The notes under the pieces: generated by a model
The model's input: only the letters and a program-made list of their open reading frames with translations
Database searches by the model: none
Told to the model about the DNA's origin: nothing
Part shown: positions 58,065 to 64,000 of the stretch, in pieces
Numbering within the stretch: the stretch's first letter is position 1
How the letters are laid out: each line of letters begins with the position of its first letter
NCBI GenBank assembly: GCA_050949705.1
Contig: JBMNGG010000006.1
Span: 62,001-126,000 of the forward strand
Origin: JBMNGG01 sp050949705
GTDB taxonomy: Bacteria; Bacillota; Thermosediminibacteria; Thermosediminibacterales; Tepidanaerobacteraceae
DNA length: 64,000 bases
Reading direction: 5' to 3'
Translations under genes and position numbers: made by a program

Positions 58065-58279
58065 TGTTTTATATCTAAGATCTTCCTTTGGGCCCAAAAA
58101 ACATCAATGATTTTCACAAAACAGGCGAAATCCCTACAGTGTTAAAATCCATGAAAAACTTTTTACTGCAGAGATGATGACTATAACCGCGCAAAACTAA
58201 GTCAAACGACCCAAAATACCTTATGTGAAGATAAAGAAACAATCCGACCGTTAGATAATCCAATCAGCTGAGAGGGAGG

Positions 58280-58946
58280 ATTAGGGTGGTGCTATGGGGC
58301 AGCCTTGCTTCTGAAGAGGCAATAGTAAAAAAACCCCAGTGTAAAAATAAAAGAGAATATGTGGATACATTAAGGGCGGCAAGAGTTTTCAGTTATGTTG
58401 ATAATGGCAGGAATTTTATTGATCTGACACCTTTCACATTGCCTGTGCTAGCTTAGGCAATGTTCTTGCCCATACTCGCCCTACGACGCCCGCTAGCAAA
58501 AGTAAAATTGAAAGGTTCTTTAAGACTGTTAAAATTAGGTTTTTCCTAAAACCTGCAACTTCTATTGAAGAGTCAAATCAAAGGTTCTGGCAGTGACTTG
58601 AAGAGTATCACCAGAAAGTCAAAGTCATGCATCTTTGGTTATACCCCCTCAGGATGTGTTTCTTTCTCAGGTAAGTAGGATACGTATGGTAGATGTTCAG
58701 CTTTTTTAGATCCTTTTAAAAGGATTACCGCAAGGCAAAACATGATGGTGCTATTCTGTGCTGTATGAGGTTCCTTCTCGTTTTATTAGGCAAAGGATTG
58801 AGGTTTGTTTTGATGATGATGTGTATGTTTATGAAGAAGGTGTATCTATAGGTAAAGTTACTCAAGTTATTTTTTCCGATAATACTCATGTTAAAAGGGA
58901 CCGCTTTTTATCTTTTAGGGATATGGCAAAAAAGGAAGAAGTTTAA
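58280..58946 (+). mobile_element. DDE transposase remnant (rve/Mu-type with companion ATPase)
   Basis: Interrupted frames encode an integrase-core end (VLAHTRPTTPASKSKIERFFKTVKIRFFLKP, IEESNQRFW, YHQKV, GYTPQDVF). A C-terminal beta domain from about 58758 follows (LYEVPSRFIRQRIEVCFDD, THVKRDRFLSFRDMAKKEEV). The catalytic N-terminal part is missing or unrecognisable. It precedes an ATPase fragment, the order seen in two-gene transposons. Confidence 0.7.
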
Positions 58947-58999
58947 GGTATGTGTAAAGCTTTTTATTCTTTAACCAGACCTCTTTTTGTTAAGGAAAT

Positions 59000-59450
59000 T
59001 AAGTCAACTGATTTTTTCCTTTCTACTTCTATCAAGAGATGATTGTTCTTGAGTATATGAAAAAGACAAAGGGTATAGGGCTTATCGTTAGGGAACCGGG
59101 AGCAGGTAAAACTTTTACTCTTAGATGTTTTGCTGAAAGTTTGAATCCTTTTTGTTTTAGGTTATTTATTTACCTTTGCCTACAAAGTAATGTTTTTGGA
59201 TTTTTACCGGAGATTGGCATTAGCATTAGGTTAGGTGAAGATCCTAAGTTTCGCAAAGAAGACCTTTTTAATCAAATTCAAGAAGCTGTTAAGTTCTGTT
59301 TTAAGGAAATAAAGATTACTCCTGTGTTTATTCTTGATGTGATGCAGCTGGCAAAAGGCTCCTTTTCAATTTTGATATGAACTCACTCGGAGAATCCCTT
59401 TATCCATAATCTTGTTTACTTTATCTTATGGACAAGACCTTCTTCAAATC
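59000..59450 (+). mobile_element. Transposition ATPase (ExeA/IstB/TniB-like) fragment
   Basis: After KSTDFFLSTSIK and IVLEYMKKTKGIGLIV there is a P-loop PGAGKTFTLRCFAESLN, then LGEDPKFRKEDLFNQIQEAVK and a Walker B-like PVFILDVMQLAKGS. Its acidic pair is altered and it is followed by a frame break, with an FIHNLVYFILW-like continuation. Partner of the transposase remnant upstream. Confidence 0.65.
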
Positions 59451-59545
59451 ATAATCGCCCTCTTGTACAAAGGATTATGATGTGCTGCAAGGTAGAGCTT
59501 TTGACTAATAATGAGGCAATACCTCACATAAATCTTCATATTAAG

Positions 59546-59925
59546 TCACTTCAAAACCCTAACCACAAATTCCTCCCCTTCTTCAGAAAAGATCGGTTCT
59601 TTTCTGTTGAATTCGCGGTTTTTTCTTATTGACATAGGAATGCCGCGGCCTAGGTTTTCTATATACCCGTAGTGATTTAGGAACTTAAAAAGTAATTGGT
59701 TTCTGATAAAGGTGATACCTGTCTTTACATTTTCAATAGTAATGGTATTGGGTAGTCGTCCGGGACTTCTAATTTCATATCTATCATCGAAAAACAGGAC
59801 CCGTATCCTGCTCCCTGTAATACTATAGTTTCTGTGGCATACGGCATTTACTATAAGCTCCCGAAAAACATCCTCAATTGCAAAAAACAAGGGATTTCTT
59901 TAATTGTTTGTATACCCTCAAGCCG
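59546..59925 (-). pseudogene. ATP-binding AlbA_2/RecG-related protein, C-terminal fragment
   Basis: From about 59925 to 59546 on the minus strand: GQRLEGIQTIKEIP in one frame, then AIEDVFRELIVNAVCHRNYSITGSRIRVLFFDDRYEIRSPGRLP and HYGYIENLGRGIPMSIRK. This is the C-terminal GHKL-like region of Schlafen/AlbA_2-domain transcriptional-regulator-type proteins; the N-terminal DNA-binding part is gone. Confidence 0.65.
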
Positions 59926-60196
59926 TTGCCCATTCACTACTGTTTTCTAAAGCAATCTATTTAAGCGATATGGGTTTATACTCAAAAACAAATCCAAATC
60001 CATAAGTTATATCTAGTCAAAAAAACGAATTACCTGAAGGATTTTTCAATAAATGGTAAATAATATACCCAAGGATCAGTGTTTTTTAACCTACTTTTTT
60101 AAATAATCTACAAAACAATAAAGGATTTTGGGTTTTTTTAGCGAACTAGATAAATATTTACTTTTAGCTTAATTAAGACCAAAGTGGAGGGTTTAA
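59926..60196. other. AT-rich intergenic region
   Basis: No gene or structured RNA recognised. It holds the ribosome binding site GTGGAGGG of the DegV gene and presumably its promoter. Confidence 0.35.
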
Positions 60197-61037
60197 ATGA
60201 AGAAAATTGCTTTAGTTACGGACAGTACGGCTGACCTCGATGAACAAATGAAAAATGAATTAGATGTCCATGTAATTCCATTGAAGGTGAGATTTAAAAA
60301 TGAAGAATACTTTGACTATGAGATAACAAGTGATGAGTTTTACAGACGTTTAGCTCAAGAGGATGAACTACCTAAAACATCACAACCTTCTCCTGAGGAC
60401 TTTAGCAACTTATATCGTAAGCTGCTAAAAGACTATCAAGAAGTTATATCAATTCATATTTCTTCAGGCTTGAGTGGACCTTAAATGCGGCGAATTTAGC
60501 TAAAGAGGAGCTTGGCAGTAGAATTCATATAATTGATTCAAGAACTATCAGTCTTGGCTTAGGTCTAATGGTGGCTGAGTCTTCTAGAAACATTAAAGAA
60601 GGTATGAGTGCATCACAAATTGTAAAGCGCCTTTCCGAAGTGAGAAGAAACATCGAAACTCTTTTTACTGTAAATACTTTAGAGTATCTACAAAAAGGGG
60701 GCAGAATAGGGAAGGTGCAGGGTATTGTGGGAACATTTCTAAATATTAAGCCTGTAGTTAGAGTTGGAGATGATGGCATCTATCATACTTACAGTAAAGC
60801 CCGTAGTCAGGAAAAGGCCCTTGATAGCATAGTGCAAGCATTTAGGAATTTGGCGAAAGGAAGAAAACATGTGCGTTTTGCTGTGGCCCATGGTGCAGCT
60901 CAACAAGCGGGCATTATCTTAAAGAAGCTTTGGAAAACGCATTTCAACTAAAAACTAGTATATTTACTCAAGTGGGACCAGTTATAGGTGTTCATACAGG
61001 ACCGGGGACTATAGGGGCTGCTGTCCAGTTTGAATAA
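60197..61037 (+). pseudogene. DegV-family fatty-acid-binding protein, frameshifted
   Basis: About 280 residues when joined. First frame IALVTDSTADLDEQMK, PKTSQPSPEDFSNLY, ISIHISSGLSG. Second frame from about 60481 LNAANLAKEELGSRIHIIDSRTISLGLGLMV and VNTLEYLQKGGRIGKVQGIVGTFLNIKPVVRV. Third frame from about 60926 EALENAFQLKTSIFTQVGPVIGVHTGPGTIGAAV. One base added in TGGACCTTAA would restore SGTLNAA. DegV proteins bind fatty acids as FakB-like partners. Confidence 0.87.
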
Positions 61038-61054
61038 ATATTAGATATTGCAAT

Positions 61055-61100
61055 GAGAGAGTGTCGTAAAACTATATTAAATTTAACGATACTCTCTTTT
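61055..61100. terminator. Bidirectional terminator
   Basis: GAGAGTGTCGT / ACGATACTCTC (11-bp stem, one mismatch) followed by TTTTATTTT, between the convergent DegV and CblS-like genes. Confidence 0.75.
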
Positions 61101-61104
61101 ATTT

Positions 61105-61839
61105 TAGTTCTGCCAATAAAAAGACAGGTTGAGCTTGTGAGATTTTCTAATCCTGTCGGACCAGTTACCAATATACATGTAGAAGGACCTGCAGTTTTTT
61201 GTATATCAATAGGTAGTTTATCTTTCCAATGTATATCTAATCCGTAATAGGATGCTAGCATCTCAGCCTTCCCCCTTAATTCCCTTTGAACCTACTGGAA
61301 TAATCTCATGGACATTGGGAATATTAAGGAGTTCTTTTATGAGTAAAGTGTTTGGAATTTCTGGATCGTCTAGAAAGACCTCATTTCCGACTTTAGGGAT
61401 TCCTATACAATAAAGCATATCTCCTGGCCTTGTGTTGTTTAGTCTTAGTTTCTCTTTTTCTACTATGCCAATTATCGTAATACCCAGTCCGGTTTGACAA
61501 GTTGGTATGTTCTTTTCAGTACTAATTGTAACTGGTATTTCCAAAGATAAATCCTCTAACTCGTCCGATATACCTGATAACATTCCTTTACCTGTGGGGT
61601 CAGGTTCGCTGCATATAGCAGCTGTTACAGATATAGGAATTGAGCCTATCGATAAAATTTCCATCAAGGCTACTCGACAGGTAAATCGACCTACTATGTA
61701 AGGTGGAGTTTTAACCACATCTCTTTCTTTTTCACCGACTCCCTCCACAAGAATCACAGGCAACAGCCAGATACAAATTATCTTTTATTAATACAAGATT
61801 TACATCTCTATGGGATTTTGTCGTTTCTCCTAAATACAC
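61105..61839 (-). pseudogene. cblS: AIR-synthase-like kinase, probable alpha-ribazole kinase, frameshifted
   Basis: Joined product about 240 residues. GTG 61839 (GGAGG 7 bases upstream) starts YLGETTKSHRDVNLVLIKDNLYLAVACDS. A frame change near 61745 continues GVGEKERDVVKTPPYIVGRFTCRVALMEIL, and another near 61262 gives AEMLASYYGLDI and KTAGPSTCILVTG. The fold is that of ThiL/PurM-like kinases. Association with an ECF S-component and a cobalamin riboswitch identifies it as CblS-like rather than ThiL. Confidence 0.75.
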
Positions 61840-61904
61840 TACAATACCTCCAATATTTGATAAGGGAAAATCCGTCTTGTTTTCTACTAGTGATAATACC
61901 AACT

Positions 61905-62400
61905 TTAGCTGTCATAAGAGCTTGATTTAATCGTGCTAGCGATAGCTTTATAAACTAATGCAGAAATTAACACATTGACAAATGATGCTACCAACAGAGG
62001 AAGTAACATAGCGGTAAAAAAGGCAATTCCAAACTGGGGTAAAAAAATGAAAGTCGCTGGGGCAATAATACCATTTAGCAATGATGTTATAATTATACTT
62101 GCGAGTAAATTTTTTTTACCCAAAAACCCATAAAGTCCTGCAAATACAGCCATTTCTATTGCGATAATTAGATGAATAGGCAAACTCATTGGAACCCGGA
62201 ATACAAACTTGTTAATAGATGGCCTAAAGCGGCCGCTCCTGCTCCAAATAAAGACCCAGTAAAAGTGCAGCTGTATAACCTGGAGCTGAATCTAAAGCTA
62301 CCGTACCCGTTGGACTGGGTATTTTTATGAAGGCACCTACTATACTTAATGCAATAAACATACCCATAAGGGCAAAGGTGTTAGTTTTTGTTTTTAACAT
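61905..62400 (-). pseudogene. cblT: ECF S-component, probable alpha-ribazole transporter CblT, frameshifted
   Basis: Joined product about 165 residues with five to six helices. ATG 62400 (AAGGAGATGG upstream) begins LKTKTNTFALMGMFIALSIVGAFIKIPSPTGTVALDSAPGYTAALLLG. Frame changes near 62255 and 62192 lead through FGAGAAALGHLLTSLYSGFP into MSLPIHLIIAIEMAVFAGLYGFLGKKNLLA. S-component-type sequence directly after a cobalamin riboswitch and before a CblS-like kinase. Confidence 0.75.
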
Positions 62401-62462
62401 AAAACCATCTCCTTAACTTTTTGATTAAGATCTACTTATAGGTTAAGAAAAGGGTAAATAAA

Positions 62463-62501
62463 AAAGTCTACAGTCTAATAGAAAATTAGACGGTAGACTT
62501 T
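62463..62501 (-). terminator. Cobalamin-riboswitch terminator
   Basis: AAAGTCTACCGTCTAAT / ATTAGACTGTAGACTTT (17 bp, one mismatch) with a 5-base loop, followed on the minus strand by TTTTTTATTT. Confidence 0.85.
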
Positions 62502-62523
62502 ACCATCATCACCGGATCTTTTA

Positions 62524-62671
62524 GCCTTAAGGCAGGTCTCCTGGCTCAGGTTCTTGCTCCTTAACCCTTCCGGTTTCCCAGTGGATACTTTAAGCAGCTC
62601 CCATTACAGTGGCGGGACCGCGCCGGATTTTAACCGATCTTCCCTATTCTCCAAACACGGGCACCTTAAGT
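62524..62671 (-). ncRNA. Cobalamin riboswitch
   Basis: Minus strand: GGTGCCCGTG, AATAGGGAA, AAAATCCGGCGCGGTCCCGCCACTGT (the conserved core), CCACTGGGAAACC, GGAAGGG, and the B12 box GAGCCAGGAGACCTGCC. All hallmark segments are in order. It controls the cblT/cblS-like pair and is followed by a terminator. Confidence 0.95.
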
Positions 62672-62686
62672 AGAACTTTTTCTTTA

Positions 62687-62715
62687 ATTATAAAAAGTTT
62701 CTTGATTTAAGTCAA
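62687..62715 (-). promoter_or_regulatory. Promoter of the cobalamin-riboswitch operon
   Basis: Minus strand -35 TTGACT (62715-62710), 17-base spacer, perfect -10 TATAAT (62692-62687), just upstream of the riboswitch. Confidence 0.8.
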
Positions 62716-62884
62716 CATGTATATTTAAAATATAAGTTGCAATTTAATTTGTGTATTGTATAATTTTACTTAATACTAAGCTGGCAGTTAACTTAGATAC
62801 TAATATGTTCAAGTATAGCATAAACTGTTCTAACTAATAAGCAAAATAATAAACGACAGGAACACTAGTTAAGGGGGTAAGTCT

Positions 62885-64000
62885 ATGCACTGGAACAGAT
62901 CTCGTGAATGTATGGACAGAGATGAACTACGTTCTTACCAGTTAGCAAAGTTAAAAGAAACCATAGACCGTGTTTATCACAATGTATCAAGTTATAGGCA
63001 AAAGATGCAAGAAAAAAGTATTAATCCGGAGGATATAAACAGCCTAGAAGATTTAAAATTGTTGCCATTTACAACCAAGGAAGATTTACGGGATAATTAC
63101 CCTTATGGCATGTTTGCTGCACCACTAAGGGATATTATAAGAATACATGCTTCTTCTGGCACTACCGGAAAACCAACGGTAGTAGGATATACACGTAGAG
63201 ACATAGCCAATTGGGCAGAGCTAGTAGCCCGCTGTTTAACAATGGGTGGCGGTAAGCAGGATTCGGTGGTCCAGATTTCTTATGGATACGGCCTTTTTAC
63301 TGGGGGCTTGGGTTTTCATTATGGAGCAGAAAAGATTGGTGCTGTTGTAGTACCAACATCTGGGGGCAATTCACGTCGCCAGGCAATGATGATGAAAGAT
63401 TAAAAACGGAAATACTTGCTTGTACACCTTCATACGCCCTTTGCATAATCGAAAACTCTTGAGGAAATGGGAATAAAAACAGAAGAAACTGAATCTAAAA
63501 TCAGGTATTTTTGGAGCAGAACCATGGTCAGAAAATATGCGAAAAGAACTGGAAGGAAAACTTGGAATTAAGGCATTAGATATATATGGCCTTAGTGAAG
63601 TTATTGGGCCTGGTGTTGCTTGTGAATGTATGGAGCAGCAAGGTCTTCATATTTTTGAAGATTTCTTTATTGCGGAAATAATAGATCCAGTAACTGAAGA
63701 ACCTATGCCTGAGGGAGAAAAAGGTGAACTAGTCATAACTACAATTGATAAAGAAGGATTACCAGTAATAAGGTACAGAACAAAGGATATAACATCTCTT
63801 TCTTACGAACCTTGCAGTTGTGGGAGAACCCATGCACGAATCGGGAAATTACTTGGCAGAACTGACGATATGCTTATCATAAGGGGCGTCAATGTATTCC
63901 CATCACAAATAGAAAGTGCCTTGATGGCAGCCGGAGATACAGAGCCTCATTACTTAATAATTGTAGACCGCATAGATAATCTTGATTCTATGGAGGTATG
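62885..64000 (+). pseudogene. paaK: Phenylacetate-CoA ligase-like enzyme, frameshifted and cut by window end
   Basis: AMP-forming ligase of the PaaK type. The N-terminal part (LKLLPFTTKEDLRDNYPYGMFA, ASSGTTGKPTVVGYTRRDI, YGLFTGGLGFHYGAEKIGA) stops at 63403. The rest resumes in other frames: LKTEILACTPSYAL, then FGAEPWSENMRKEL, DIYGLSEVIGPGVACEC, EKGELVITTIDKEGLPVIRYRTKDIT and GRTDDMLIIRGVNVFPSQIE. It runs off the window. Breaks near 63400, 63450 and 63500. Clostridia often use such ligases for aryl acetates or indoleacetate. Confidence 0.85.

Noticed and set aside
61105..61839. AIR-synthase-like protein as thiamin-monophosphate kinase ThiL
   Set aside because: It follows an ECF S-component and a cobalamin riboswitch, not a TPP riboswitch, and is shorter than typical ThiL.

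Overview
The window is a 64 kb piece of a low-GC, Gram-positive, anaerobic genome, most likely a Clostridia-type Firmicute. The support is AT-rich codon use, strong AGGAGG-type ribosome binding sites, frequent TTG/GTG starts, ECF vitamin-type transporters, lipoprotein signal peptides, intrinsic terminators, and TPP, cobalamin and probable molybdenum-cofactor riboswitches. I saw no rRNA, tRNA or CRISPR array.

Layout. 0-5.5 kb: a two-component system, then a leftward thiamin salvage operon (thiM-thiE-HAD phosphatase-thiD) behind a TPP riboswitch with a clear promoter and terminator. 5.7-9.4 kb: a heterodimeric ABC exporter. 9.5-20 kb: a large secreted GHL10-type glycoside hydrolase, an M20 amidohydrolase, a permease, a secreted/membrane pair of unknown function, a 4Fe-4S protein and an aromatic-acid-exporter-like protein. 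20-28.2 kb: a broken PrsA-like foldase, a chemotaxis receptor, small lipoproteins, HAD hydrolases, HflX and an HD-domain protein.

28.5-38.6 kb is the most interesting and best preserved block. A compact operon encodes an ECF transporter (S, A, A', T), a membrane-anchored sulfite-oxidase-fold-like protein, a MobB-like GTPase with a C-terminal cysteine cluster, and a small phosphotransferase-like kinase. It is followed by a sigma-70-type promoter, a probable Moco/Tuco riboswitch with a terminator, and an operon of three lipoproteins plus a DUF4405-like membrane protein. The lipoproteins carry repeated sulfite-oxidase-fold-like domains fused to a metallophosphoesterase, to chitobiase-C-like domains, or to a covalent-FMN-binding domain. 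I propose an extracytoplasmic molybdenum/tungsten-cofactor-linked system combining uptake or scavenging with redox.

38.6-48.3 kb: a frameshifted PrpR-type sigma-54 activator, a textbook sigma-54 promoter, and a catabolic cluster (DUF1537 kinase, PdxA2, threonine-dehydrogenase-like enzyme, class III aminotransferase, two M20 hydrolases, one of which looks catalytically degenerate). 48.3-52.1 kb: a branched-chain amino-acid-type ABC importer with several frameshifts and a truncated binding protein.

52-64 kb: mostly broken genes. These are MadLM malonate-carrier-like genes, an AspT/YidE-type transporter, an MFS transporter, transposon remnants, a DNA-binding protein fragment, a DegV protein, an alpha-ribazole salvage pair (CblT/CblS-like) behind a cobalamin riboswitch, and a phenylacetate-CoA ligase running off the end. 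Almost all contain indels. Either this is a real graveyard or the assembly has indel errors; single-base losses, some in short homopolymer runs, make errors a serious possibility.
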